From Chromobacterium haemolyticum (GTDB taxonomy: Bacteria; Pseudomonadota; Gammaproteobacteria; Burkholderiales; Chromobacteriaceae): DNA of 36,588 nucleotides. The position numbers and the translations under genes were made by a program. Numbering within the stretch: the stretch's first letter is position 1; the number at the start of each line of letters is the position of its first letter. The notes below the pieces were generated by a model that saw nothing but the letters and a program-made list of their open reading frames with translations, ran no database searches and had not been told where the DNA came from. The stretch is from NCBI RefSeq assembly GCF_002081825.1, contig NZ_MUKU01000046.1:1-36588 (forward strand), read 5' to 3'. Positions 16,824 to 26,149 of the stretch are shown here, piece by piece.

Positions 16824-17113
16824 CAGTAGCCGCCCCTCGCCTTGCGCTCGGCGGTAAAGCTCCACCATAGCCGCGCCTCGCCGGTGTCCATGTAGTGCAC
16901 CACCGACATCAAGGTATCCAGCACGCACGGGTCCTGCCGGGTTCCGGTCAGCTCGCACAAACGGTGGTAAAGCCGCAAAGGCTCCGCGCCGCGCAACTGC
17001 GACGGCTGTTCAATGCCGAGCAGGCGCAGGTCGTCGGCCAGGCTGGAGCCGATATTGGGCAGCTCGCGCAAATGCCGCGCCCGCGCGGCGGGCGGACAAC
17101 GTGATGGATGCAT
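16823..17113 (-). CDS. Helix-hairpin-helix protein, Cdd1/TfoX-C-like
   Basis: The 96-residue product contains a helix-hairpin-helix-type segment, LRELPNIGSSLADDLRLLGI, then LRLYHRLCELTGTRQDPCVLD and HYMDTGEARLWWSF. This pattern matches the small 'pathogenicity locus' (Cdd1) family, related to TfoX C-terminal domains; its function is unknown. It is the promoter-proximal gene of the pqi operon, joined to pqiA1 by a one-base stop/start overlap, which suggests co-expression with an envelope lipid system rather than a DNA role of its own. The start at 17113 is the only ATG that keeps the full domain. Confidence 0.75.
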   Translation of the reverse strand: MHPSRCPPAARARHLRELPNIGSSLADDLRLLGIEQPSQLRGAEPLRLYHRLCELTGTRQDPCVLDTLMSVVHYMDTGEARLWWSFTAERKARGGY

Positions 17114-17204
17114 AAACTCTCGGCGAGGGTCAGGACATCCCGCATGATAAAGGACGCCGCGCCAGAGTTCAAAAGCCGGCTTGGCCTCGAAGCCCGCTCA
17201 AAGC

Positions 17205-17245
17205 CTCGCGAACAAGAGCAAGACGGCCGAGAAAGCGGCGTTTAA
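17205..17245. repeat. Possible decayed core of the dispersed repeat
   Basis: CTCGCGAACAAGAGCAAGAC followed by GGCCGAGAAAGCGGCG resembles the inner arm of MITE copy 1 (CTCGCGAGCTAAGGCGAGAC, then GGCTGAGAAAGCGGAA). No terminal repeats are visible. It sits in the gap between the TSUP gene stop and the HhH gene promoter region; the rest of 17114-17295 holds nothing else I can support. Confidence 0.3.
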
Positions 17246-17295
17246 CGCCCTTCTCTAGCCGTACCGCCGAAGCACCGCCAGCCTTGCACAGCGGA

Positions 17296-18060
17296 TCAAC
17301 CGTGGAAGATGTCCCAGCCCAGCTTGAGGATCAGCGTACTGGTCAGCAACAGGAACAACACCCGCACAAAGCCGGTGCCTTTCTTCATCGCCACCCAGCT
17401 GCCCACCATCGCGCCGGCCATATTGCAGGCCGCCATCGGCAGCGCGTACTGGAACAGCACATGGCCGGCGGGAATGAAGAACAGCAAGGCCGCGCAGTTG
17501 GTGGTCAGGTTCACCACCTTGGCCGATGCCGAAGCGTGCAGAAAGTCGAAGGCGAAAAAGCGGATAAACAGAAACATCAGGAAGCTGCCGGTGCCGGGGC
17601 CGAACAGACCGTCGTAAAAACCGATAGCGCCGCCGATGGCCATGCCTATCGCCATCTCGCGCCGGCCTATCGCCACCGGCTTGTGCAGGGAGCCGAAATC
17701 CTTCTTCCACAAGGTGTACACCGCCATCACCACCAGCAGCGCCAGCACCATGGGCCGCAACACCGCTTTGTCGATCAGGCTGACCGTGGCCGCGCCGGCG
17801 ATGGACATGAAGAAGGCCGCCACCGCCGCAGGCAGCACCAAGCGCCACGGCACCCGGACCCGCTTCAGATAAGAGCGCGCGGCGGACAGCGTGCCCATGG
17901 CCGCGGCCAGCTTATTGGTGCCGAACACCGTGGCCGGCGCCAGATTGGGCAAGGCGCTGAACAAGGCCGGAATCTGAATCAGCCCGCCGCCGCCCACCGC
18001 CGCGTCCACCAAGCCGGCGGCGAAGGAAATCACGCACAGAAAACTCAAGGTCAACAGCAT
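17296..18060 (-). CDS. TSUP-family (TauE/SafE) membrane transporter
   Basis: The 254-residue inner-membrane protein has about eight hydrophobic helices and the TSUP hallmarks: a Gly-rich first loop (AGLVDAAVGGGGLIQIP), FGTNKLAA, and in the second repeat GFYDGLFGPGTGSFL with TTNCAALLFF. Members export or import small organic anions such as sulfite, sulfoacetate or sulfolactate; the substrate is not predictable here. It diverges from a LysR regulator with a palindromic site between them (18130-18156), so its expression is probably under that regulator. Confidence 0.9.
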   Translation of the reverse strand: MLLTLSFLCVISFAAGLVDAAVGGGGLIQIPALFSALPNLAPATVFGTNKLAAAMGTLSAARSYLKRVRVPWRLVLPAAVAAFFMSIAGAATVSLIDKAVLRPMVLALLVVMAVYTLWKKDFGSLHKPVAIGRREMAIGMAIGGAIGFYDGLFGPGTGSFLMFLFIRFFAFDFLHASASAKVVNLTTNCAALLFFIPAGHVLFQYALPMAACNMAGAMVGSWVAMKKGTGFVRVLFLLLTSTLILKLGWDIFHG

Positions 18061-18129
18061 TCATTTCTCCCGGCTTCGCGCCGCTTACAGTTAGGACAAG
18101 ATTCTATGCCTTGCCAGCCGCCCATGCTT

Positions 18130-18156
18130 GCAATACCGTATTGCGAAAATCGCAAT
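18130..18156. promoter_or_regulatory. Overlapping palindromes between TSUP gene and lysR, likely LysR operator
   Basis: GCAATACCGTATTGC (18130-18144) and ATTGCGAAAATCGCAAT (18140-18156) are both perfect inverted repeats. They share the middle half-site ATTGC, giving three regularly spaced half-sites. They lie 20-46 bases before the regulator start and about 70-96 bases before the transporter start. LysR proteins commonly bind such T-N11-A-type dyads in divergent promoters; binding here is inferred. Confidence 0.6.
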
Positions 18157-18175
18157 CAAGATGACCGAGGCCGAG

Positions 18176-19096
18176 ATGAAATCGCTGTGGGAATTGCGCG
18201 TGTTCTGCGCGGTGGTGGAAAGAAAAAGCTTTGTCGCCGCCGCGCGCCAGCTGGGCACCTCGCCCAGCAGCGCCACCCGCGCAGTGCAGGCGCTGGAAGA
18301 AGCGCTGGGCGGCAGCTTGCTGGCGCGCTCGCAAAAGCTGCTCAACCTGACCCTGGCCGGCGAAAGCTATTACGTCTCCGCACGCAAGATGCTGGACCTG
18401 CAGGAAGAAGCCGAAGACGAGCTGGCCGCCTTGAGCGAGGCGCCGCGCGGCCTGCTGCGTTTTTCCGCGCCGGAGGCGATGAGCCACACGCTGCTGCCGC
18501 CGGTGCTGGCGCACATGGCAGACGCCAACCCGGAACTGCGCTTCGACGTGCTGTACAGCGACACCATATTGGACCCGATACGCGAAAAGCTGGACTTCAG
18601 CATCCGCGGCGCCTTCCCCGCCTCCAGCGAGCTGATCGGCTACCCGCTATGGGATTACCAGCGCCACCTCTACGCCAGCCCGGACTACGTCGCCCGCCAC
18701 GGCGCGCCGCAAACGCCGGAACAACTGCCGGAACACCGAGTGGTGATCCACTCCGCGCCGCGCGTGCTGAAAGCCTGGAACTTCGTTTCCGCCGGCCACC
18801 AACTCAGCCTCAATCTCACGCCCTGGCACCGCGTCAGCTCCGGCAGCGCCGTGCTCCACGCCGTGCTGGCCGGCCTGGGCGTCGCCCGCCTGGGAGACTG
18901 GCTGGCCGAGCCGCTGGTGCGCTCAGGCCAGCTGCTGCGGCTGTGCCCGGACTACCGCATCGTCTCCAGCCACGGCGACAATCCGCAAATGCACGCCGTC
19001 TTCGCCAACCGCCGCATTCCGCGCAAAGCCCGGCTGTTGCTGGAGGCGGTGCGTGCGGCCGCCCGCGACGCCGGCTACGGGCTTAAGGCGCGCTGA
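18176..19096 (+). CDS. LysR-family transcriptional regulator
   Basis: The 306-residue product has an N-terminal winged helix-turn-helix (LWELRVFCAVVERKSFVAAA, QLGTSPSSATRAVQALEEALG) followed by a periplasmic-binding-like effector domain. I chose the ATG at 18176 because GAGG lies six bases upstream and the protein then begins at the usual MKSLWELRVF; ATGs at 18161 and 18128 are in frame, and the latter would run through the operator. It probably controls the divergent transporter and itself. Confidence 0.88.
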   Translation: MKSLWELRVFCAVVERKSFVAAARQLGTSPSSATRAVQALEEALGGSLLARSQKLLNLTLAGESYYVSARKMLDLQEEAEDELAALSEAPRGLLRFSAPEAMSHTLLPPVLAHMADANPELRFDVLYSDTILDPIREKLDFSIRGAFPASSELIGYPLWDYQRHLYASPDYVARHGAPQTPEQLPEHRVVIHSAPRVLKAWNFVSAGHQLSLNLTPWHRVSSGSAVLHAVLAGLGVARLGDWLAEPLVRSGQLLRLCPDYRIVSSHGDNPQMHAVFANRRIPRKARLLLEAVRAAARDAGYGLKAR

Positions 19097-19102
19097 AGCC
19101 AT

Positions 19103-19128
19103 AAAAAAACGGAAGCCAAAGCTTCCGT
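19103..19128 (-). terminator. Terminator after purL (also near the lysR end)
   Basis: ACGGAAGC/GCTTCCGT (19109-19116, 19121-19128) has loop CAAA, and seven A residues on the plus strand give the U-tract for minus-strand transcripts. It lies about 55 bases past the purL stop. Confidence 0.8.
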
Positions 19129-19181
19129 TCGCATATAACGCCAGGCGGGGCCGGACAAGCGGCCCGCCGTGAGCTTGCCGC

Positions 19182-22100
19182 TCAGCCCACCCAGCGGCGA
19201 GCGGAGGCGAACATCCGATACCAGCCGCCGCTCTCGCCCCACTCCGCCGGATGCCAGCTGTTCTGCACCGTGCGGAACACCCGCTCCGGATGCGGCATCA
19301 TGATGGTGAAGCGGCCGTCGGCCGTGGTCACCCCGGTGATGCCGGCCGGCGAACCGTTGGGGTTCAGCGGATAGGTTTGAGTGGCGCGGCCGTCAAAATC
19401 GACGTAACGCAAGGCCGTCAGCACCTGCTCCTGCGCGCCCGGCGCGAACACCGCGCGGCCTTCGCCGTGGCTAACCACCACCGGCAGCTGGCTACCCACC
19501 ATGTCGGACAAGAAGATGGACGGCGAGGCCGTCACTTCCACCATGGCGAAGCGCGCCTCGAACTGCTCGGAAGCGTTGCGATGGAACTTGGGCCAGTGCT
19601 CCGCGCCCGGAATGATGGACGACAGATTGGACATCATCTGGCAGCCGTTGCACACGCCCAGCGCGAAAGTGTCGCCGCGGCCGAAGAAGGCCTCGAACTG
19701 CTCGCGAGCGCGCGGGTTGAACAGAATGCTCTTGGCCCAACCCTCGCCGGCGCCCAGCACGTCGCCGTAGCTGAAGCCGCCGCAGGCGGCCAGGCCCTTG
19801 AAGTCCGCCAGCGACACGCGGCCGCTGATGACGTCGCTCATATGCACGTCCACGGTGTCGAAACCGGCGCGGTCGAAAGCCGCCGCCATCTCCAGCTGGC
19901 CGTTGACGCCCTGCTCGCGCAGCACCGCCAGGCGCGGACGCGCGCCGCTGGCGATGAAAGGCGCCGCCGGATCGGCGTGCACGTCGAAGCTCAGCTTGGC
20001 GCTCAGGCCCGGCGCTTTCGGGCTGGAGCGCAGCAGGTGCTCGCTGTCGGCGCAGGCCGGATTGTCGCGCAGGCGCTGCATGCGGGCGCTGGTCTCGGAC
20101 CATTCGCGGTGCAGGTCGGAACGGCTCTCGTTGAACAACTCCACGCCGCGGTGCTTGATCACCAGGCGGTCCTTGTTGTTGACGCGGCCGATCACGAACA
20201 GCTCGCGGCCGATGCCGGCCTTCATGAAGCGCGAGATCACCTCGGGCGTGTCGGATTTCTTCACCTGCAACACCGCGCCCAGCTCCTCATTGAACAGCAC
20301 CCGCATCAGGCGACCATGGGTGGCGGCTTCCTGAGTGGGCTGGACGAAATCGTCGATGATGCGTTGGGTGTTCTTACGCTCGATCACCAGTTCCTGCAGA
20401 TCGATGGTGACGCCGATATGGCCAGCGAACATCATTTCCGACAAGGTCACGAACAGGCCACCGTCGGAGCGGTCGTGATAGGCCAGCAAGATATCGTCGC
20501 GCAACAGCGTCTGCACGGTGTTGAAGAAGGCCGCCAGCTGATGCGGGCTCTCCACGTCCGGCGCCTTGCCGTCCATCGCCTTCCATACCTGGCCGTAGAT
20601 GGAGCCGCCCAAACGGCAGCGGCCGTAGCCCAGGTCGATCAGGATCAGATCGGTGTCCTTGTCCTCTTTCAGCTCCGGCGTGGCGGTTTTGCGCACGTCT
20701 TCCACCGGGGAGAAAGCGGAAATGATCAGCGACAGCGGCGCGGTCACGGCTTTCTTCTCGCCGGCCTCTTCCCACACCGTCTTCATCGACAAGGAATCCT
20801 TGCCCACCGGGATGCTGATGCCCAGGTCCTGGCTCAGCTTGGACACCGCGTCCACTGTGCGGTACAGGCGCGCCTCCTCTCCCGGGTGGCCGGCGGCGGC
20901 CATCCAGTTGGCGGACAGTTTGACGTTGCCCAAGTGGCCGACGAAGGACGCGGCGATATTGGTCAACGCCTCGCCTATCGCCATGCGGCCGGAGGCCGGC
21001 GCATCGAATAGCGCGGTGGGCGTGCGTTCGCCCATCGCCATCGCCTCGCCGCGATAAGTGTTGAAACCCATGGTGGTGACGGCCACGTCCGCCACCGGCA
21101 CCTGCCAGCGGCCCACCATTTGATCGCGCGCGGTCATGCCGCCCACGGTGCGGTCGCCGATGGTGATCAGGAAGGATTTGTCCGCCACCGTCGGGTTGCG
21201 CAGCACGCGCAGCGCGGTTTCCTTCAGTTCAAAACGCGAAGCGTCGAAAATGTTCAGTTCGCGCTCGCGGGTGGTCACGTCGCGCGTCATCCGCGGCGGC
21301 TTGCCCAGCAACACCTCCAGCGGCATATCCACCGGATGGTTGTCGAAGTGATCGTCGCGCACTTGCAGATGGCCGTCGTCGGTGGCCACGCCCAGCACCG
21401 CGAACGGGCAACGCTCGCGTTCGCACAGCGCGCTGAAGCGCTCCAGGTCCTGCGGCAGCACCGCCATCACATAGCGTTCCTGCGACTCGTTGGACCATAT
21501 CTGCATCGGCGTCATGCCCTTTTCTTCCAGATGCACTTTGCGCAAATGGAAGACAGCGCCGCGGCCGGCGTCGTTCACCAGCTCCGGAAAAGCGTTGGAC
21601 AGGCCGCCGGCGCCCACGTCGTGAATGGACACGATGGGGTTGGCGTCGCCCATCTGCCAGCAGCGGTCGATCACTTCCTGGCAGCGGCGTTCGATTTCCG
21701 GGTTGCCGCGCTGCACGGAGTCAAAGTCCAGGTCCGCGCTGTTGGCGCCGGTGTCCATCGACGATGCCGCGCCGCCGCCCAGGCCGATCAGCAGGCTGGG
21801 GCCGCCCAGTTGAATCAGCAGCGCGCCTTCCGGAATCTCGTTCTTGTGGATTTGCTGCTGCTGGATATTGCCCAGGCCGCCGGCGATCATGATCGGCTTG
21901 TGATAGCCGCGCATCTCGCCTTCCACCGCTTCTTCGAAGGTGCGGAAATAGCCGGTCAGATTGGGGCGGCCGAATTCATTATTGAACGCCGCGCCGCCGA
22001 TCGGGCCTTCCAGCATGATCTGCAAGGCGGAAGCGATGCGCTCCGGCTTGCCATACTGCGCCGCCGCGTCGCTGTAACGCTCCCACGGCTGCACAAAGCC

Positions 22101-23141
22101 CGGAATGTTCAGATTGGACACGGTGAAGCCGGTCATGCCGGCCTTGGGACGCGAGCCGCGGCCGGTGGCGCCCTCGTCGCGGATCTCGCCGCCGTTGCCG
22201 GTGGAGGCGCCGGCGAACGGCGAAATTGCCGTCGGGTGGTTGTGCGTCTCCACCTTCATCAGAATATCGGTGGGTTCGCTGTGGTAAGCGTAGCCGTGGC
22301 CTTCCGGCTGCGGGTAGAAGCGCTCGATGAAAGCGCCTTCGATCACCGAGGCGTTGTCCTTGTACGCCACCAGCGTGCCTTGCGGATTGGCGTCGTGGGT
22401 GTCCCGGATCATGCGGAACAGCGACTTTTCCTGCTCTTCGCCGTCGATGATGAATTTGGCGTTGAAGATCTTGTGGCGGCAGTGCTCGGAGTTGGCCTGC
22501 GCAAACATCATCAATTCCACGTCGGTGGGGTTGCGCCGCATCTTGGTGAAGTTTTCCACCAGATAATCCACTTCGTCCTCGGACAGGGCCAGGCCCAGAT
22601 CGGCGTTGGCCGCCTCCAGGGCCGCGCGGCCGCCGGCGAGGATGTCCACCGACGTCATCGGCTGCGGATCTTGATGGACAAACAGGCGGGCCGCGTCGTC
22701 CAGCGACGGCAACACCGTTTCCGTCATCCTATCGTGCAAGAGGCCCGTCAAAATATGACGAGCCTCTTCATTTAAAGATTGTTTTGCGGACTTAACCCAG
22801 AAGGCGGTGCCGCGTTCGATGCGGTGAATCCCTCCCAGCCCGCAGTGCTGGGCGATATCGGTGGCCTTGGAGGCCCAGGGCGACAAAGTGCCCAATCGCG
22901 GCGTCACCAGAAACAGTTCGCCATCCGGCTGGCCGGCCAGCGGCGCTTCGCCGTAGCTCAGCAACTTGCCCAAGGTGGCCTGCTCTTCCAACGTCAGTTC
23001 GGTTTCGCTTTCGGCGAAATGCCAGAATTCGGCACTGATGCTGAGATCCGACAGCCCGGCTTCGGCGGCTGCGGCAAGCAGTTTTTCAAGACGGAACGGC
23101 GACAGCGCAACGCCGCCACGGAGCTTGGTAAGGTAAGACAT
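19182..23141 (-). CDS. purL: Phosphoribosylformylglycinamidine synthase
   Basis: The 1319-residue large single-chain PurL converts FGAR, glutamine and ATP to FGAM in purine synthesis. The N-terminal domain is followed by paired AIR-synthase-like ATP domains ([63 protein letters not shown]). The C-terminal class I glutaminase domain has the nucleophile in [10 protein letters not shown] and His/Glu in PHPERVFR. Length and order match gammaproteobacterial PurL. The start at 23141 (MSYLTKLRG) fits the family; an upstream ATG at 23192 adds 17 unlikely residues. It diverges from glnB. Confidence 0.97.
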   Translation of the reverse strand: MSYLTKLRGGVALSPFRLEKLLAAAAEAGLSDLSISAEFWHFAESETELTLEEQATLGKLLSYGEAPLAGQPDGELFLVTPRLGTLSPWASKATDIAQHCGLGGIHRIERGTAFWVKSAKQSLNEEARHILTGLLHDRMTETVLPSLDDAARLFVHQDPQPMTSVDILAGGRAALEAANADLGLALSEDEVDYLVENFTKMRRNPTDVELMMFAQANSEHCRHKIFNAKFIIDGEEQEKSLFRMIRDTHDANPQGTLVAYKDNASVIEGAFIERFYPQPEGHGYAYHSEPTDILMKVETHNHPTAISPFAGASTGNGGEIRDEGATGRGSRPKAGMTGFTVSNLNIPGFVQPWERYSDAAAQYGKPERIASALQIMLEGPIGGAAFNNEFGRPNLTGYFRTFEEAVEGEMRGYHKPIMIAGGLGNIQQQQIHKNEIPEGALLIQLGGPSLLIGLGGGAASSMDTGANSADLDFDSVQRGNPEIERRCQEVIDRCWQMGDANPIVSIHDVGAGGLSNAFPELVNDAGRGAVFHLRKVHLEEKGMTPMQIWSNESQERYVMAVLPQDLERFSALCERERCPFAVLGVATDDGHLQVRDDHFDNHPVDMPLEVLLGKPPRMTRDVTTRERELNIFDASRFELKETALRVLRNPTVADKSFLITIGDRTVGGMTARDQMVGRWQVPVADVAVTTMGFNTYRGEAMAMGERTPTALFDAPASGRMAIGEALTNIAASFVGHLGNVKLSANWMAAAGHPGEEARLYRTVDAVSKLSQDLGISIPVGKDSLSMKTVWEEAGEKKAVTAPLSLIISAFSPVEDVRKTATPELKEDKDTDLILIDLGYGRCRLGGSIYGQVWKAMDGKAPDVESPHQLAAFFNTVQTLLRDDILLAYHDRSDGGLFVTLSEMMFAGHIGVTIDLQELVIERKNTQRIIDDFVQPTQEAATHGRLMRVLFNEELGAVLQVKKSDTPEVISRFMKAGIGRELFVIGRVNNKDRLVIKHRGVELFNESRSDLHREWSETSARMQRLRDNPACADSEHLLRSSPKAPGLSAKLSFDVHADPAAPFIASGARPRLAVLREQGVNGQLEMAAAFDRAGFDTVDVHMSDVISGRVSLADFKGLAACGGFSYGDVLGAGEGWAKSILFNPRAREQFEAFFGRGDTFALGVCNGCQMMSNLSSIIPGAEHWPKFHRNASEQFEARFAMVEVTASPSIFLSDMVGSQLPVVVSHGEGRAVFAPGAQEQVLTALRYVDFDGRATQTYPLNPNGSPAGITGVTTADGRFTIMMPHPERVFRTVQNSWHPAEWGESGGWYRMFASARRWVG

Positions 23142-23200
23142 TAGACACCCGCGACAAGTATCAGGAAAGCGCGTCATAATACAGCAATTCACTGTTTGTT

Positions 23201-23628
<428 letters not shown>

Positions 23629-23659
23629 GCCCCGCCGGCAAGCGCTGGAACCACTCTCC

Positions 23660-23690
23660 AAGGCCCCGCTTCCGCGGGGCCTTGTCATTT
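23660..23690 (+). terminator. Terminator after glnB
   Basis: AAGGCCCCGC/GCGGGGCCTT has loop TTCC (stem spans about 23660-23683), followed by GTCATTT. It overlaps the end of the convergent HAF-repeat gene (stop at 23689) and could serve both. Confidence 0.75.
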
Positions 23691-25215
23691 AATCCAAAGG
23701 CCCGAACAGGCAAGTATGCACCCTGCCGTGCTTCTCCTGGCCCGCCGCCACCACCTTGCCGTCGCCGGACATGACGATATGGCTGCTGCTCCTCTCCTCG
23801 CCAGGGCAGAACAGGCGCTGCGTCTTGGGCGCGCCAAAACGCCAGCGCAAAGTGGCGTAGCCGCCCTGCTCCGGCTGGGTGGAGGTGCCCGCCAACACGC
23901 GGCCGTCCTGACTAAAAGCGGTCAACGTCAGATCGCCCATCACCGGCGAGAACGGCGCCAGCTTGCCGTTTTCCAAGCGCAGCGGGAACGTCCCGTCTGC
24001 CGTGAACGAGCTCAGCCATAAGTAGCGGCCATCCTCGGAGACCGAGCGCAAGAACATCTCCAGGCTCTCCTTGCGGGTTTCCGCGCGCACCGCCGCCTCC
24101 AGATCCACCTCGCCCTCCGGCGAGATTTGCACGAAGGCGCGGCTATGGTCGCTTTCCCGGTTAAAGGACACAAAAACCGTGCGCCCATCCGCGGACAAGC
24201 CTTCCAACACGGACTTAGCGCGGATCACGCTGACGCCCTCGCCCGCACGCCAACGCACGACGTCGCTTTCCATGAAGATATTGCCATCCTCGCCGCTCAT
24301 TCCGGCCCAGGCCAGCACTTGCGCGTCGCGTTGCGCGCCAGTCGCCTTGCCTTCCGCCTCGGTCGGCCACGGCAAGGGCTCGCGCCGGCTTGGCTTGCCC
24401 TCGTCCGGATTCCAGACAAAGCCGTACCAAACGCCGGTGTCGGCATGTTTGAAGTAGCCAGCCACATCCCCGCGCCCCGCATGGACACCGGAAACTCGCA
24501 GCTTGGTCACCTCGCCCTCGCTCATTAGCGGGCTTTCGTTCATGAAATCTTGCATCCGCCGCATCCGCCACAGCATGTCCAGATTGCCGCGCAAGGCAAG
24601 ACCGGCCGTTAGGCCCCCATCCGCGCTCAGCGCCAGCGGCAAGCTCATGGGTTCCGGCAACAAACTGAACCCCTTGCCCTCCACCCATTGGAAGCCACGC
24701 AGCATGGCCTTTTCGTCGCTCAGCAGCCAGCCAATCACCGTGCGGCCGTCGGCGCTGATGCCGGTGACGCCGGACAGCCAGGCCTGGCCCGCAGGCACCA
24801 GCGTCTCCAGCGCGCCGCCGCGCCGCCAGCGCACAGCCTCCAGTTTGCCGTCCCGGCCGGTTCCAAAAGCCAAGGTCAGGCCGTCTCGCGACATCGCCAC
24901 ATAGCTGGTGGTGAAATAACTGCCCTTGGGCAAAGGCAAGGCCGCCTCTGTTCGCCCCTGACGCAAGGTCAAACCGTTGGCCGAACGCAGCGCCCACAGC
25001 TCATGCCAAGGGAAACGCAGCTTGAGCGCATCAATCAAGCCCATGACGGAATCGTTCAGTTCGCCGTCGCCAGCGCTCAGTAGTTGCGCCGAGCCGTCGT
25101 AGGACAGCTTTTCCGGGTAACGCTCTTTCAGTAGGACGACGTCTGGTTTTGCGGCGGCGGCAAGCGGCGCGCACAAGGCGGCCAGCGCCAACAGGGAAGC
25201 GAAGGTTTTGAACAT
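23689..25215 (-). CDS. Secreted HAF-repeat / beta-propeller-like protein
   Basis: The 508-residue product has a signal peptide, MFKTFASLLALAALCAPLAA, cleaved near AAAKPD. The mature part carries repeats of the form ISADGRTVIGW, LSADGGLTAGL, LSADGRTVFVS and SQDGRVLAGTS with hydrophobic strands between, typical of HAF-repeat or WD40-like propellers. These are usually exported proteins of unknown function; no catalytic motif is visible. The start at 25215 gives the signal peptide directly. It stands alone between glnB (convergent) and bamD. Confidence 0.75.
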   Translation of the reverse strand: MFKTFASLLALAALCAPLAAAAKPDVVLLKERYPEKLSYDGSAQLLSAGDGELNDSVMGLIDALKLRFPWHELWALRSANGLTLRQGRTEAALPLPKGSYFTTSYVAMSRDGLTLAFGTGRDGKLEAVRWRRGGALETLVPAGQAWLSGVTGISADGRTVIGWLLSDEKAMLRGFQWVEGKGFSLLPEPMSLPLALSADGGLTAGLALRGNLDMLWRMRRMQDFMNESPLMSEGEVTKLRVSGVHAGRGDVAGYFKHADTGVWYGFVWNPDEGKPSRREPLPWPTEAEGKATGAQRDAQVLAWAGMSGEDGNIFMESDVVRWRAGEGVSVIRAKSVLEGLSADGRTVFVSFNRESDHSRAFVQISPEGEVDLEAAVRAETRKESLEMFLRSVSEDGRYLWLSSFTADGTFPLRLENGKLAPFSPVMGDLTLTAFSQDGRVLAGTSTQPEQGGYATLRWRFGAPKTQRLFCPGEERSSSHIVMSGDGKVVAAGQEKHGRVHTCLFGPLD

Positions 25216-25311
25216 GACTAATTATGATTATCAGCTTAAAGGACGAGATCCTATCATCCCAAAAGCATCACCCTCAAACCATGGCCCCGCGCAACCTGTC
25301 CGGCATCAAAC

Positions 25312-25338
25312 AAAAAGCCCCCGGAATCCGGGGGCTTT
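25312..25338 (-). terminator. Terminator after bamD
   Basis: AAAGCCCCCGG/CCGGGGGCTTT (25314-25324, 25328-25338) has a three-base loop, with five A residues on the left forming the U-tract for minus-strand transcripts. The stop of bamD is 20 bases away. The rest of 25216-25311 holds nothing I can support. Confidence 0.85.
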
Positions 25339-25357
25339 CGAACCATTCAAGGCCAGC

Positions 25358-26149
25358 TTACTTCCACAGCTTCCACCACGGCATGTCCTCAATGGACCAG
25401 CCTGCTTTCAGGTATTCGCTGTTAGGGTAGTTCAGCGCCAGCACGCGCTTGGCGTCGTCGCGCAGTTGCGGCATGGACAGCTTGTCGTAAGCCGCCATCA
25501 TGATGCCCAGCGCCTCTTCCGGGTACTTGGTGTTGGCGTAGCTCTTCACCACGCCCTGGGCGCGGTTGGCCGCGGCCAGGTAAGCGCCGCGCTTCATGTA
25601 ATAGCGAGCCACGTGCATCTCGTTGCCGCCCAGCGCGTCCAGCAGCCGCTCCATCTTCTTGGAGGCGTCTTCCTTGTAAATACTGTTGGGGAAGCGCGTC
25701 ACCAGTTCGCGAAAGGCGGTGAAGGCCTCGCGCGCGGCGCGCGGATCGCGCTCGCTCATGTCCTGGCCGGCCCATTTGGCCAGCAAGCCGGAATCATCGT
25801 TGTAAAACACCAAGCCTTTCAGATAATAGAGGTAGTCCAGGTTTGGATGGGTGGGATGAAGCTTGATGAAACGGTCGGCGGAGGCGATGGCCTGCTCCGG
25901 CTCGTTATCCTTGTAATGGGTATAAGCCAGGTCCATCTGCGCCTGCTGGGCGTAACGCCCGTAAGGAAAACGCGCTTCCAGCGTTTCGTAGAGCTTGACA
26001 GCGCGGGTATAATTGCCGCTGTTCAACTCATCATGCGCTTCCGAATACAGCTTTTCCACGGTCCAGCCGCGAGTCTCATCGTAGGTTTCCGTGGTTGCAC
26101 AACCGGCAAGCCCCATCACCAACATTGCAGCGACAACGTATCTTTTCAT
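25358..26149 (-). CDS. bamD: Outer-membrane assembly lipoprotein BamD
   Basis: The 263-residue lipoprotein of the BAM complex is called ComL in Neisseria. Its signal ends in LAGC (Cys17). TPR-type repeats follow (LYSEAHDELNSGNYTRAVKL, RFPYGRYAQQAQMDLAYTHY, EQAIASADRFIKLHPTHPN, ARYYMKRGAYLAAANRAQGV). The start at 26149 is supported by AAGGATCAGTC just upstream, which lies inside the rluD reading frame. It is the essential non-BamA member in E. coli. Its ATG overlaps the divergent rluD ATG in the tetranucleotide CATG at 26147-26150. Confidence 0.95.
   Translation of the reverse strand: MKRYVVAAMLVMGLAGCATTETYDETRGWTVEKLYSEAHDELNSGNYTRAVKLYETLEARFPYGRYAQQAQMDLAYTHYKDNEPEQAIASADRFIKLHPTHPNLDYLYYLKGLVFYNDDSGLLAKWAGQDMSERDPRAAREAFTAFRELVTRFPNSIYKEDASKKMERLLDALGGNEMHVARYYMKRGAYLAAANRAQGVVKSYANTKYPEEALGIMMAAYDKLSMPQLRDDAKRVLALNYPNSEYLKAGWSIEDMPWWKLWK

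Noticed and set aside
19251-21011. Long plus-strand frames opposite purL (586 and 551 codons)
   Set aside because: Same cause: antisense shadow of a GC-rich gene, Ala/Arg/His-rich and without motifs.
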